A stretch of DNA of 57,055 nucleotides from an uncultured Mailhella sp. (GCA_944322635.1 CALUPL010000044.1:1-57055); one strand, 5' to 3'; positions 26,968 through 35,929 are shown, counted from the stretch's first letter. Numbers and translations: made by a program. Notes: generated from the sequence alone by a model not told the origin.

Positions 26968-28859
26968 CAGAAAGTCTGCCCTATGCTGATGTATAGCTGA
27001 TAGCCTTTGTCTCCGCTCTTTTTTTCCAGGGGGACGGCCACGTCGAAACGGACGGGACCTATAGGCGTGTAGTATCGCAAGCCTATGCCCGCTCCCCACT
27101 GGAAGTCCTGGAAGAGTCTGGGAAATTCATCTTCATAGACCATGCCTCCGTCGAGGAAGGGAACAATACCTATGTCTTTCGTGACGCGGAATCGTGCTTC
27201 GAGATTGATTTCATGAAACGAACTTCCGCCACGAGGGTCTCCGTATTTGTCTTTAGGACCGATGGCCTGATAGGAATAGCCGCGCACAGAGCCGCCCCCG
27301 CCGCAATAGAACCGTAGTGAGGGAGGAATATTGTTTATGTCTGCCCCCATGAAGGAGCCGAGGGACGTGCGCACGGCAAGCACGAGCCAGTCGATGCCGA
27401 AGGGGGCATGATAACCGGAAGCTGTTATCTTTGTCGAAAGACCGGAAAAGTTGCCGTTGTAGTACCCCGTAGTCGGGGCGGCCTCCCACTGAACGTACGT
27501 GCCTCGGGCAGGATTCATGATGTCGTTTCGCGTATCGCGGCGCAGGGCAAAAATGAGACTTGCATAACGGTATTCGTCCTTGACGCCGCGAGTTACGGTA
27601 CCTTCTTCGCCGAACGCTTTCACACTTCCCCACCAGTCGGGAGAAATTTTGCGTTCCACTCCGGCGTAGGCGTTGAGCGCCGTAGTCTCGTAGGCATCCG
27701 TATCTTCTCTGAGATAGGAAGAGCCGGCCAGCAGTTTCTGATCTCGGTCGCCGAAGGCGGGTTTTTCAAAATCCGCCTGCACGCCGCGCTTGTCCTGCGC
27801 AAAGGGTGCTTTCAGAGTCAGTTTTTCACCGGCCCCGAAAAGATTCCGGTGCTGCCATTCGCCCTGCACGCCTATACCCGTGTCCGTGGCATAACGGGCG
27901 CCTGCACTTACGGTGCGGAAGCTCGATTCTCGTACCTTTACAAGTACGGGCAGTTTCAGCACGTCACTGTTTTTTTCCGGCACGCCGAGCGAGGACGGAG
28001 CGGCCTTCACGTCCACAAAACGGAACAGGCCCAGGCTCTGCAGTTCACGGCGATAATCCTGTATGCGACGGTCATTCCATGGTTCGCCGTCTTTCCAGGT
28101 AACGAGTTTTTGAAGGTAGGCCGGTTCTACGCTGTCGGCTCCGGAAATTCTGGCTTCACCCATGACCGCAGCAGGGCCGGGATCGACCACGACATCTGCA
28201 TTCAGAGTCTTCTGATTTTTATTCAGCGTATAGCGGGTTGAGGCTATGTCGGCTTCAGGATATCCCGCACGGTGCAGGGCGGGAGGAATATCATCAACAG
28301 CGGCAAGAACATGGTCTGCTTCGGCGATTTCTCCTTCTTTCAGAGAAAGCTTTTCCGGCACGGATTCGGGAGTGATTCCCGGAAACGAAGGAAGAGGTGC
28401 GGGGAGTGGGGAATAGGAAAGTGCTGCACGGCCTATGTGGTAAAGGGGGCCGGGAGAAAGTATGAGGGTTGCCGCAGCCGGATCGCCTTCGTTACGCGGC
28501 TCCTCCACTTCCGTTTTTGCCGTTCCGTCATAGTATCCGAGAGAATGAAGCAGTCGGACGGCGTTTTCTCTGTCTATTCTGGCCCGGCGCATAAGGCCGA
28601 TGATGCCGTCCGGCGGCTGATTGCGCATCTGTACGAGCAGGCTATGCTTTTCCATGGCGGCGCGTATGGCGGAGTCATCTTTTGTTGAACCTTCTATCCG
28701 TATATCCACGCGGTAGCGTACGGGATCGCTTTCAAAAAGAGGTGCAGCCTCTTTCTGTGATTGCTCGGAAGCATGGCGGATGAGACCACAGCCGGAGAGC
28801 GGGCAGAGCAGAAGCGACGCCCCCAGAGCGAGCAGAACGTGGCGGACAGCGTAGGTCAT
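26967..28859 (-). CDS. tamA: TamA-type Omp85 outer membrane protein with a lipobox
   Basis: A 630-residue BamA/TamA-family protein: POTRA domains at about 40-290 (for example RYRVDIRIEGSTKD and VVDPGPAAVMGEARISG) followed by a 16-strand barrel. The Omp85 lid-lock motif appears as GSVRGYSYQAIGP, and the C-terminus YQLYISIGQTF ends in the aromatic beta-signal. The leader MTYAVRHVLLALGASLLLCP-LSGC contains a lipobox, so the N-terminus may be lipidated, as in TamL rather than classical TamA. I see no clear ribosome site; the start at 28859 is chosen because it gives a complete signal peptide, while an in-frame start exists at 28895. Confidence 0.88.
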   Translation of the reverse strand: MTYAVRHVLLALGASLLLCPLSGCGLIRHASEQSQKEAAPLFESDPVRYRVDIRIEGSTKDDSAIRAAMEKHSLLVQMRNQPPDGIIGLMRRARIDRENAVRLLHSLGYYDGTAKTEVEEPRNEGDPAAATLILSPGPLYHIGRAALSYSPLPAPLPSFPGITPESVPEKLSLKEGEIAEADHVLAAVDDIPPALHRAGYPEADIASTRYTLNKNQKTLNADVVVDPGPAAVMGEARISGADSVEPAYLQKLVTWKDGEPWNDRRIQDYRRELQSLGLFRFVDVKAAPSSLGVPEKNSDVLKLPVLVKVRESSFRTVSAGARYATDTGIGVQGEWQHRNLFGAGEKLTLKAPFAQDKRGVQADFEKPAFGDRDQKLLAGSSYLREDTDAYETTALNAYAGVERKISPDWWGSVKAFGEEGTVTRGVKDEYRYASLIFALRRDTRNDIMNPARGTYVQWEAAPTTGYYNGNFSGLSTKITASGYHAPFGIDWLVLAVRTSLGSFMGADINNIPPSLRFYCGGGGSVRGYSYQAIGPKDKYGDPRGGSSFHEINLEARFRVTKDIGIVPFLDGGMVYEDEFPRLFQDFQWGAGIGLRYYTPIGPVRFDVAVPLEKKSGDKGYQLYISIGQTF

Positions 28860-28948
28860 ATTGCAATGACTAGCATGGCAATGCCGGACTTGCAAGAGAA
28901 TGACAACAGCGGTCGGCAGGAAATCATACCGACGTAACCTGTCAATAT

Positions 28949-29695
28949 TTATCGTTCCATCTTCCTGAGGAACTGCCTGAGCCGCGGATGCTCGGGGTGT
29001 TCGAAAATGTCGTATGGTCTTCCCTGTTCAAGAATTTCCCCTCTGTCCATGAACAGAATTCTGTCCGCAGCTTCTCTGGCGAAATGCATTTCATGGGTGA
29101 CTACTGCCATGGTCATGCCTTCCCGGGCCAGTTCCGTCATGAGCGAGAGAACTTCTCCCGTCATTTCCGGATCGAGCGCGGAGGTGGGCTCGTCGAAAAG
29201 CATGATGCGCGGTTTCATGGCCAGTGCTCGAAGAATGGCCACACGCTGTTTCTGTCCCCCTGAGAGTTCTTCCGGAAAGGCGTTTTTCTTGTCCGCAAGC
29301 CCGGTGCGCTCAAGCAGAGCGTCCGCCATGGCGATGGCGTCGGAGCGCGCCATGCCGCGCAGACGGACGGGAGAAAAAATAAGGTTGTCGAGCACGCTGA
29401 GGTGAGTAAACAGATTGAAGGACTGGAATACCATGCCCATATTCATGCGGAGACGGCAGATATCGCAAGTTCTGTCGTAGATGTCCGTTCCATCAACAAG
29501 AATTCGACCTCTCTGTATGGTTTCCAGCCGGTTGAGACAACGCAGAAGCGTGGACTTTCCGGACCCGGACGGACCTATGAAAAAGACTTTTTCTCCTTCC
29601 GCGACATCAAAGGAAACATGTTGCAGCACTAAAAGATGGCCGTAACTTTTCCATATGTTCTGGACGGAAAGCAAAGGAGAACCGGACCGGGACAT
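28949..29695 (-). CDS. Polar amino acid-type ABC transporter ATP-binding protein (GlnQ-like), orphan
   Basis: A 248-residue ABC ATPase: Walker [11 protein letters not shown]-loop VFQSFNLF, signature LSGGQKQR, Walker [14 protein letters not shown] and H-loop VVTHEMHFA. The closest resemblance is to GlnQ/HisP proteins that energise polar amino acid uptake. No permease or binding protein is adjacent, so its partners must be elsewhere. The start is uncertain because no ribosome site precedes the candidates at 29695, 29731 or 29761; 29695 gives the family's usual length. Confidence 0.87.
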   Translation of the reverse strand: MSRSGSPLLSVQNIWKSYGHLLVLQHVSFDVAEGEKVFFIGPSGSGKSTLLRCLNRLETIQRGRILVDGTDIYDRTCDICRLRMNMGMVFQSFNLFTHLSVLDNLIFSPVRLRGMARSDAIAMADALLERTGLADKKNAFPEELSGGQKQRVAILRALAMKPRIMLFDEPTSALDPEMTGEVLSLMTELAREGMTMAVVTHEMHFAREAADRILFMDRGEILEQGRPYDIFEHPEHPRLRQFLRKMER

Positions 29696-29840
29696 GTTTT
29701 TTGCAGCAGGGGGGGATGTTGGGGAGAACATGTTTTTTTGTGCAACAAGGAGGAGAGTCATGTCAACAGTCGTTTTTTGCCGGACTGGACAGAAGGGCGC
29801 ACCTGAGTGTATTTCTGCAGAAAAGCACAGGAAGGAAAAA

Positions 29841-30341
29841 ATGATGCAAGCGTTTGTATGCCTCGGCTCCAACATGGGCGACGCTGAGGCCCACCTGGAA
29901 CGTGCCAGAGCGGAACTTGCGGCACTGCCTGGTGTGAGTATTGGAGCAATGTCTTCGCTTTATCGAACGGAGCCTCAGGGAAGAAAGGATCAGCCCTGGT
30001 TCCTGAACCAGGTGGTACGGCTTGATTGCTCTGAGGAGATGACATCCCTTCGTCTTCTTGATGCCATGCTGGAAAAGGAACTTGTCATGGGACGAGTGCG
30101 TGATGCCGCAGATCATTTCGGGCCTCGTGTCATTGACATGGACCTGCTGCTTTTCGGCAATGAGTGCAAAGCGGAAGGGGAGCATCTCATTCTTCCTCAT
30201 CCCCGTATGGAAGAACGGGCGTTCGTGCTTGTTCCTCTGCTGGAAATAGCGCCGGAGCTTGTCATGCCCGACGGTCGGTCCGTAAAGAGCCTGTTGGAAA
30301 AGCTGGCCTACCGGCTTGAAGGTTCCGCAATTTTTCAATAG
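29841..30341 (+). CDS. folK: 2-amino-4-hydroxy-6-hydroxymethyldihydropteridine pyrophosphokinase
   Basis: A 166-residue HPPK of folate biosynthesis, which transfers pyrophosphate from ATP to the pterin. Motifs: [16 protein letters not shown] at residues 4-19 and the metal-binding [12 protein letters not shown] at 94-105, then [16 protein letters not shown]. The ATG at 29841 has GGAAGGAA close upstream and matches the normal family start. An in-frame ATG at 29760 has an even better AAGGAGGAG site and would add 27 residues with no family resemblance, so a longer form cannot be excluded. Confidence 0.93.
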   Translation: MMQAFVCLGSNMGDAEAHLERARAELAALPGVSIGAMSSLYRTEPQGRKDQPWFLNQVVRLDCSEEMTSLRLLDAMLEKELVMGRVRDAADHFGPRVIDMDLLLFGNECKAEGEHLILPHPRMEERAFVLVPLLEIAPELVMPDGRSVKSLLEKLAYRLEGSAIFQ

Positions 30342-30406
30342 ATTCAACTCGTCCGTGCTGTTCTGCAGCGTCGCCGTGAAAACGAAACCCCTGCTCAGGA
30401 GAGAGT

Positions 30407-30679
30407 ATGATCATTAAAGTAGTCATTTTCGCACTGGTGTGCTATGTCCTGTACCGGCTGTTCATGAACGACAGTAAGAAAAAGGCTGAAAAGGAAGCCC
30501 AGCAGCAGAAGAAACGCATGGAAGCGGGAGAAATGGTGCAGGATCCCGTCTGCGGAACCTATGTTGACAAGAGCAATTCCATTACCGTGCGCAACGGTGA
30601 TCAGACTCTGCATTTCTGCAGCTATGAATGCCGTCAGAAATATATCGACAAGTTCAACGAACAGCAGAAGCTCAACTGA
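30407..30679 (+). CDS. Membrane-anchored YHS/TRASH-domain small protein
   Basis: A 90-residue protein with one N-terminal membrane helix (residues 1-20, IIKVVIFALVCYVLYRLFM), a charged linker and a C-terminal YHS-type metal-binding motif: DPVCGTYVD (C49) followed by HFCSYECRQKY (C71, C75). Such domains bind heavy-metal ions or act as metal sensors. It resembles the PP0621-type small proteins. It lies 65 bases after folK, possibly in one transcript, and is followed by a terminator. Confidence 0.8.
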   Translation: MIIKVVIFALVCYVLYRLFMNDSKKKAEKEAQQQKKRMEAGEMVQDPVCGTYVDKSNSITVRNGDQTLHFCSYECRQKYIDKFNEQQKLN

Positions 30680-30756
30680 GCGCGCCTACCTCTCGTTGCC
30701 GGTTCGCAGATCGCCGTTTTCCGACTGGAGAGAGGCATGAGCGTTCGATGAATTTG

Positions 30757-30781
30757 AAGCCCGGATTTCCGGGCTTTTTTA
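30757..30781 (+). terminator. Intrinsic terminator after the YHS gene
   Basis: AAGCCCGGA and TCCGGGCTT around a TT loop are followed by TTTTT at about 30776-30780. Confidence 0.85.
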
Positions 30782-30795
30782 TAACGCAGCTCTGC

Positions 30796-30861
30796 CTCTT
30801 TCCGTTGACGCTGAAAAAGCCCAGTCGAAGGGACTCGAAGAACAACCGTCAGCGGAGAAAG
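30796..30861. other. Long imperfect hairpin between the YHS gene and rsmG
   Basis: The 15-base arms at 30796-30810 and 30847-30861 are complementary with a few wobble or mismatched pairs, and enclose a 36-base loop with its own small AGTC/GACT stem. It lies just beyond the rsmG stop. On the minus strand the inner part continues into GGGCTTTTTC, so it may act as the rsmG terminator. Confidence 0.35.
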
Positions 30862-30901
30862 AAAACGGAGGCGGATATATTTTTCCGCAGTTTGTGGAGC
30901 G

Positions 30902-31567
30902 TCAGTTTTCGACTGGCCGGTATTCCTTAAACGCGCAGAAATACCGGGCGCTGCCTCCCGCCTCGTATTTCAGAGTGTCAGTCATGCGCCAGGGAAGGCT
31001 CGAATCGGACGGTAATTCTTCCCTTGTCAGAAAAACTATGCGGCCGTTTTCCGTCAGATGTCCACGCACGAAGGCGAGAAGATCCTTCCACGGCATGAAT
31101 GCCCGGCTGACGATAAGGTCGGCTTTTTTGTCTTCTATGAACTGCTCGGCACGTCCCCGGAACACATGGGTATTTTTTAGCGGATGACGTGCCAGGACGG
31201 TGGAAAGAAAAATGGTGCGTTTTTCCCGGGATTCCACCATCCAGTACTCCCCCTCCTGCCATATCATGCGCAGCGGTATGCCCGGAAGTCCGGCACCGGA
31301 ACCGAGATCCCATGTCACGGGATCGGCGGAAAGAGAGGGGAGAATGCTCGTTTTGAGAAAAGCCGCCAGATGAAAACTGTCCAGAACAAGATCCTCCAGA
31401 GCGTCACGCCAGTGCCGGGCTCCGACAAGATTCATCATCTTGTTCCAGCGCATGAGCAGGTCAAGGTAGTCGGCAAGCTGTGATGCCTGATTTTCATCAA
31501 GGGAGAATCCCGCTTTCTTACACAATGTCTGGATAATCGCGGGAGAACATTCTTCACGCCTTGCCAT
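30902..31567 (-). CDS. rsmG: 16S rRNA (guanine527-N7)-methyltransferase
   Basis: A 221-residue GidB/RsmG protein that methylates G527 of 16S rRNA with S-adenosylmethionine. The Rossmann motif DLGSGAGLPGIPL is near residues 90-102, followed by MVESREKRTIFLSTV and DLIVSRAFMPWKDLL, both typical of RsmG. Its start lies inside the 3' end of plsC (14-base overlap). It is the last gene of the rsmE-rarA-plsC-rsmG operon. Confidence 0.93.
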   Translation of the reverse strand: MARREECSPAIIQTLCKKAGFSLDENQASQLADYLDLLMRWNKMMNLVGARHWRDALEDLVLDSFHLAAFLKTSILPSLSADPVTWDLGSGAGLPGIPLRMIWQEGEYWMVESREKRTIFLSTVLARHPLKNTHVFRGRAEQFIEDKKADLIVSRAFMPWKDLLAFVRGHLTENGRIVFLTREELPSDSSLPWRMTDTLKYEAGGSARYFCAFKEYRPVEN

Positions 31568-32327
31568 CGGTGGCCACCCATTCGTCGAAGCTGTTTTTGA
31601 TGAAGTTCACGATGGCTGAATGTTCTTCCCTCCCGGGCCCCTTTATTTCCACGGGTTCGCCAAAGCGGACATGTATGGGGAGAGACGGCTTTATCCAGCC
31701 CATGTCCTTGATGAGGGAACCTTCGCCCCATGCGTCGGTTTTCAGGGCAATGGGAACGACCGGAACCTTTGCCTTTCTCGCAAGCTTGACTCCCAGGCTG
31801 TTGAAGTCTTCCGGCTTTACCTCGGGCTTGCGGCTGCCTTGGGAAAAAATGATGACGGATCTGCCGGAGGAAAGATGCTTCATGCCGCCTTCCAGAACGA
31901 TGGCCAGATCTTCTCTGGGATTGCTGCGACCGAGTGCCAGAGGATCGCGCGAAGCGAGCACCGGGCCGAGACAGGGATATTCCAGAAGGGATTTTTTCAC
32001 TACGAAAGTCACGTCCTTACGGGGCTGAATGATGCAGGGCAGGAAAAAAGTTTCAAGCGTGCTCATGTGGTTTGCTTCAAAAACGCAGGGACCTTCCTTA
32101 TCGAGGTTTTCAATGCCTTCAATAATAACGGCTGTGCCTATGCGTTCCAGAAGTCTGCCGACAAGGAAGCTGTCATATACCCATCGTTCCGCATTGTAGT
32201 GTCCGGCCGAGGCTATGCGTCCGGCACGGTACATGATTCCGGCAAGAGACAGATAAAAGCGCAGGGAAGGAAAAGCCCCCGCCGGATGTCCAGACGAACG
32301 GTAATTGCAAGAAAAGTGCTGTTCCAT
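31554..32327 (-). CDS. 1-acyl-sn-glycerol-3-phosphate acyltransferase (PlsC-like)
   Basis: A 257-residue PlsC-family membrane-associated acyltransferase of phospholipid synthesis. The catalytic block is NHMSTLETFFLP near residues 86-97, where the usual HX4D reads HMSTLE, with glutamate instead of aspartate, a variant I associate with this family in sulfate reducers. Block II-III appear as SLLEYPCLGPVLASRDPLALGR and IIFSQGSRKPE, and a proline-rich VPVVPIALKTDAWG follows. A GGAAAAAAC site precedes the ATG. It sits between rarA and rsmG in a tightly packed operon. Confidence 0.85.
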   Translation of the reverse strand: MEQHFSCNYRSSGHPAGAFPSLRFYLSLAGIMYRAGRIASAGHYNAERWVYDSFLVGRLLERIGTAVIIEGIENLDKEGPCVFEANHMSTLETFFLPCIIQPRKDVTFVVKKSLLEYPCLGPVLASRDPLALGRSNPREDLAIVLEGGMKHLSSGRSVIIFSQGSRKPEVKPEDFNSLGVKLARKAKVPVVPIALKTDAWGEGSLIKDMGWIKPSLPIHVRFGEPVEIKGPGREEHSAIVNFIKNSFDEWVATDGKA

Positions 32328-32341
32328 GTTTTTTCCGTTGT

Positions 32342-33562
32342 TTATTTCTTTTCGGGGGAAATACTGCGGTGATGACGTCGGTGCCAGGCGTTGAGACGGG
32401 GTTCGTCCCCCTGATCCTTGCTCTGATAATATCGTCTGGCGACAACCGTTTCGGGCAGGTATTCCTGGTCCACCCAGGAGCCGGGAAAGTTATGGGGATA
32501 CTGGTAGTCTTTGCCGTAGCCCCATTGCTTCTGCATTTTCGTCACGGCGTTGCGCAGATGAATGGGTACGGGCTGCATGCCGTTGTTTTTTATCTCCCTC
32601 GTCACATTGTGATAGGCGGCGTAGGTTGAATTGCTCTTCGGAGCGAGAGCCAGATAGACGGCTGTTTCGGCCAGAGGAATATACCCCTCCGGCATGCCCA
32701 CGAACTCCACGGCCTGCTGACAGGCTACGGCCATGGGCAGGGCGTGCGGATCGGCAAGCCCCACATCTTCCGATGCGGAAAGAATGAGACGACGGCAGAT
32801 GAATCTCGGATCTTCTCCTCCTTCCAGCAGGCATGCCAGGTAATAGAGTGCGGCGTCGGGGTCGCTGCCTCGGATGGATTTTATCATGGCTGAAGCCAGT
32901 TCGTAATGACTGTCGCCGTCCTTGTCGTGTCGGGCCACGATGTCCGGCATGACTTTCTGCACGTCGGCAAGCGTATGCTGGTTTTCCGGGAGACCGGAAA
33001 CGTATTCAACGAGATTGAGCAGGGAACGGGCATCACCGTTGGACAGGGCGGCAAGAAACTCCAGAACGTCGTCGGGAAAGACGGCTCCTGTCTTTTCCGT
33101 GCCGCGACGGGCCAGCGTGAGCAGATCATCTCTGCCCAGCGGCTTGAGACGCAGCACATGAAGTCGGGAGAGCAGCTGCTTTGTCACGCTGAAGGATGGA
33201 TTTTCCGTCGTGGTGGCAATCATGGTCATTTCGCCGCTTTCAAGAATGGGCAGAAAAAAATCCTGCTGAGCCTTGGAAAATCGGTGAAGTTCATCCAGAA
33301 CCAGTATTTCCACCCCGGCAAGTTGCCGACGCAACTGCTGTATGCCTGCCTCCGGAGCGGAGAGCCGCAGCATTTTTCTGCCTGTTGCACGGGCCAGAAG
33401 AAGGGCCAGCGTGGATTTGCCGCAGCCTGGAGGTCCGAAGAGCAGCAGGCTGGGCAGATGAGGGCCGTCAAGCAGCGCCTGTATCTGTGCCCGCAGGTGC
33501 GGCTGGCCCACAAAATGTTCAAGATCGGCGGGGCGCAGACTTTCCGGTAACGGACGGTTCAT
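32342..33562 (-). CDS. rarA: Replication-associated recombination protein A (RarA/MgsA)
   Basis: A 406-residue AAA+ ATPase of the clamp-loader group that acts at stalled replication forks. It has the conserved start RPADLEHFVGQPHL, Walker A GPPGCGKST, Walker B ILVLDELHRFSKAQQD, sensor 1 ATTENPSF and the C-terminal tetramerisation region with YKLPS-like segments (NNGMQPVPIHLRNAVTKMQK; YQYPHNFPGSWVDQEYLP). The start at 33562 has GGAGGA 7 bases upstream and overlaps the rsmE stop by ATGA. Confidence 0.93.
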   Translation of the reverse strand: MNRPLPESLRPADLEHFVGQPHLRAQIQALLDGPHLPSLLLFGPPGCGKSTLALLLARATGRKMLRLSAPEAGIQQLRRQLAGVEILVLDELHRFSKAQQDFFLPILESGEMTMIATTTENPSFSVTKQLLSRLHVLRLKPLGRDDLLTLARRGTEKTGAVFPDDVLEFLAALSNGDARSLLNLVEYVSGLPENQHTLADVQKVMPDIVARHDKDGDSHYELASAMIKSIRGSDPDAALYYLACLLEGGEDPRFICRRLILSASEDVGLADPHALPMAVACQQAVEFVGMPEGYIPLAETAVYLALAPKSNSTYAAYHNVTREIKNNGMQPVPIHLRNAVTKMQKQWGYGKDYQYPHNFPGSWVDQEYLPETVVARRYYQSKDQGDEPRLNAWHRRHHRSISPEKK

Positions 33563-34293
33563 TGCTGTCCTCCGGGATGCTGACGTTTCCACCAGTGCAG
33601 GCCCAGTGCCATCATGGCGGCGGTCTCCCATCGGAGTACACGTTCGCCCATGCTCAGTGCCTGAAATCCGGCATGAATGAGCCTCTCCGCCTCTTCAGGC
33701 GTAAAGCCGCCCTCCGGACCGATGACGCAGAGCGTTTTCCCGGGCAGACCGAGAAAGCTTTCCGACATGAAGCTCTGGCCGGGCAGGCCGCTTTCGAGGA
33801 GCACCTGCCTGTGATCGAAATTTTCGGATGCCCGGATAAGTTCGTCCACGCCGCCCGGCAGAGTTTTTAGTTCCGGCAGCCATGGGTTTCTGCACTGTTT
33901 TGCACCGGCCACCAGTGAGGCATGCCAGGTTTCCTTGGCATCATTGGGTACGGGAAACTGACTGCGTCGTGCCTGCCAGAACCACAGGCCCGAAGCTTCG
34001 AGTTCGACCGATTTTTCCAGTATCCAGCCTCGTCTTGCCTCCTTGCCCCAGCCTACGGCCAGAACAACACCGGAGGTCGGATGAGGATACTTTTTTTCTT
34101 TAAGGATATGCAGCGTTGCCGATTGTTTTCCTATTTGAAGAATACGGCACAGGGCTTCACGACCTTTTCCGTCGAGCACGAGCACCTCATCACCGGGATG
34201 CAGCCGGAGAACCCGGCCCATGTGATGCGCTTCCGCTCCGGAAAGTTCCAGTTGTTTCTGCCACTGTTCCGGCGGAAGATAAAACGTGTGCAT
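33559..34293 (-). CDS. rsmE: 16S rRNA (uracil1498-N3)-methyltransferase
   Basis: A 244-residue SPOUT-class RsmE. N-terminal PUA-like domain: SGAEAHHMGRVLRLHPGDEVLVLDGKG. Knot motifs: GWILEKSVELEASGLWFWQARRSQ and the SAM-binding LCVIGPEGGFTPEEAERLIHAG, then SMGERVLRWETAAMMAL. The start MHTFYLPPEQW at 34293 follows AGGAG. It is the first gene of the four-gene operon. Confidence 0.93.
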   Translation of the reverse strand: MHTFYLPPEQWQKQLELSGAEAHHMGRVLRLHPGDEVLVLDGKGREALCRILQIGKQSATLHILKEKKYPHPTSGVVLAVGWGKEARRGWILEKSVELEASGLWFWQARRSQFPVPNDAKETWHASLVAGAKQCRNPWLPELKTLPGGVDELIRASENFDHRQVLLESGLPGQSFMSESFLGLPGKTLCVIGPEGGFTPEEAERLIHAGFQALSMGERVLRWETAAMMALGLHWWKRQHPGGQQ

Positions 34294-34564
34294 GGTTGAT
34301 GTTCTCCTGAAAGATGGCTGATCTTCTTTTTCAAGCATAGCTTGTCGGCATGGTTTTGAAAAGTCCGGAACAAGGTGTTTTCCTTCTGGAAAAGGAAGAA
34401 ATTCAACCGGGACGAACAAGGCGTGTGCAGAAATAGGTCCATGCCGGAGGACTGTATGATTCGAGAGCAGAAAATGAACGTCACGTCAGTCGAATCGGAC
34501 CGGCGTGACGATGGATAGGGGAGGTGCGACTGCCCGGCAAAGCGGATTCAAAGGAACTTTCGTA

Positions 34565-35275
34565 TCAGGCAAAAAAGTGGAGCCAGAACAGGGAAAGCGG
34601 CATGGAACAGATGAACGCTGGCAACATGCTCAGAATGGGAAACTGCATGATTCCACAGGTGCGCAGTCCCGTTGCCAGCATGATGAATCCGCCGCAGCCG
34701 GAAAAATTGTCCAGCAGAAACGGCGTGGTGAACTGGCCGACGAATCCGGCCGAAAGCAGTACGGCCGCCTGCACGAGGAACTGCGGTATGCAGAGAATAC
34801 CGATGATGGCACCGGTATTGGCGGCAATGAACAGAGCCGTGGGAAAATCCAGCAGAGCTTTAATGATAAGGAGAGAAGGATCTCCCGTGAGGCCTTCCTG
34901 CATGGCGCCGAAGAATCCCAGCCCGCTGCCGGCAAACACCACGAGAAAAATGGAAAACTGTTCCCTCATGTACTCAAGCGAAGTATTTTGTTTCTTTCCG
35001 ATTTTACTGAAGGCGGCGGATATCTTGTGGGCTGCCAGCATGATAAGATATTCAAGACGGAACATTTCGCCTACGAGAGTACCGAGAAGAAGAGAACATA
35101 CGACCGGAGGCAGAGCCTGCGTTTTGCCGATCATAAAGACGCCCATGCCGATATTGATGCAGCCGAAGACAAGAAGAAGGTGTTTTCGGAATGTTTCGCC
35201 GAGAAGTCTTCCGATGTAGCTTCCGATAAGGGCGCCGAAAAGAATGCAGGATGAGTTGATTTCCGGACCGAGCAT
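34565..35275 (-). CDS. DUF554 family membrane protein
   Basis: A 236-residue polytopic membrane protein with about six or seven hydrophobic segments (for example ILFGALIGSYIG, LLLVFGCINIGMGVFMIG, FLVVFAGSGLGFFGAM, ALFIAANTGAIIGIL). The order GALIGSYIGRLLGETFRK, then GCINIGMGVFMIGKTQAL, fits DUF554 (YdfK-like), whose function is not established. The start at 35275 has AAAGGAGAAAAC just before the ATG. It is a single gene facing a large gene-free region upstream. Confidence 0.85.
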   Translation of the reverse strand: MLGPEINSSCILFGALIGSYIGRLLGETFRKHLLLVFGCINIGMGVFMIGKTQALPPVVCSLLLGTLVGEMFRLEYLIMLAAHKISAAFSKIGKKQNTSLEYMREQFSIFLVVFAGSGLGFFGAMQEGLTGDPSLLIIKALLDFPTALFIAANTGAIIGILCIPQFLVQAAVLLSAGFVGQFTTPFLLDNFSGCGGFIMLATGLRTCGIMQFPILSMLPAFICSMPLSLFWLHFFA

Positions 35276-35495
35276 GTTTTCTCCTTTTTTTATGAGAGAC
35301 GGATTATGCAGATGCACAGGTATTTGTTGATATGGTATTTCGATAGGAAAGTCGTATGATTTTCGGCACATGGACTTTCCATGCGGGAAATATGGCCCCT
35401 GAAAAAGGGACAGAAAGAAGACTCGCCGGTTTCTGGCGTAGTCGCAGGGGGATGCTTCAGAGTCGGCAATACGGTCATCCGTACGGATGATGCAG
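35276..35495. other. Gene-free region upstream of DUF554
   Basis: No coding sequence is supported here. It contains the DUF554 ribosome site at its left end, and it should hold the promoters of DUF554 (minus) and of the structured RNA that follows (plus). I could not pick out either promoter with confidence. Confidence 0.5.
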
Positions 35496-35670
35496 GCCTG
35501 AGCTGCGCATGAATTCGAGGTCGGTTCTACCAGGGGAATAACGTCGCGGAAAAAAAGAGCATCCGGCAGCAGACACGGCAGAGCGGCTGTCGGAGATGAA
35601 GGGATTGATCCCTGAAAACGGCGGAATTTACCGGAGCACCTCGAATAAGGGGCGCCGCATACCCTAAGGC
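35496..35670 (+). ncRNA. Candidate 6S-like structured RNA
   Basis: A nested series of complementary segments folds this 175-base stretch into one rod. GCCT (35496-35499) pairs with AGGC (35667-35670), TGCG (35504-35507) with CGCA (35656-35659), ATTCGAGGT (35513-35521) with ACCTCGAAT (35638-35646), CGGT (35522-35525) with ACCG (35630-35633), CAGGG (35531-35535) with CCCTG (35610-35614), and TCCGGCAG (35562-35569) with CTGTCGGA (35587-35594, one G-U). A large asymmetric bubble lies between the last two stems, and a terminator follows. Size, rod shape and central bubble are those of 6S RNA, the RNA polymerase-binding regulator. The G-U pair forms only on the plus strand, which sets the orientation. 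No family sequence match could be tested. Confidence 0.42.
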
Positions 35671-35697
35671 TTTGACGGGGGAGGCGTCAAGTTTTTA
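35671..35697 (+). terminator. Intrinsic terminator with no upstream protein gene
   Basis: TTGACG (35672-35677) pairs with CGTCAA (35685-35690), followed by GTTTTTATTG. The nearest plus-strand gene upstream is folK-YHS, more than 4.9 kb away, so it must end a non-coding transcript; this supports the structured RNA. Confidence 0.55.
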
Positions 35698-35929
35698 TTG
35701 TGTGCTGCCGGTTATGCGGTCACAATATTGATGGGCAAAAGTTTTTTTGAATTCTGTTCATGGGGTTGAAACCGGCAGCCCGGAGTTGCCGGAGTAAAAC
35801 TGAGGCGGTGCCCCTGTGAACTTGTTCGGAATTGCATGGCAAAACGAAGGAAAAGATTTTGTAACATTCTGGAAAGACTTTTCAACTTGAATTTTTCATT
35901 TTCAGGAGAGAATATAAAAACAAGGGTTT

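Noticed and set aside
35496..35670. The same structured region read on the minus strand as a DUF554 leader riboswitch
   Set aside because: The minus strand also has a T run near 35551-35557, but its apical stem gains an A-C mismatch, and no known riboswitch core was recognised. The plus strand fits better.
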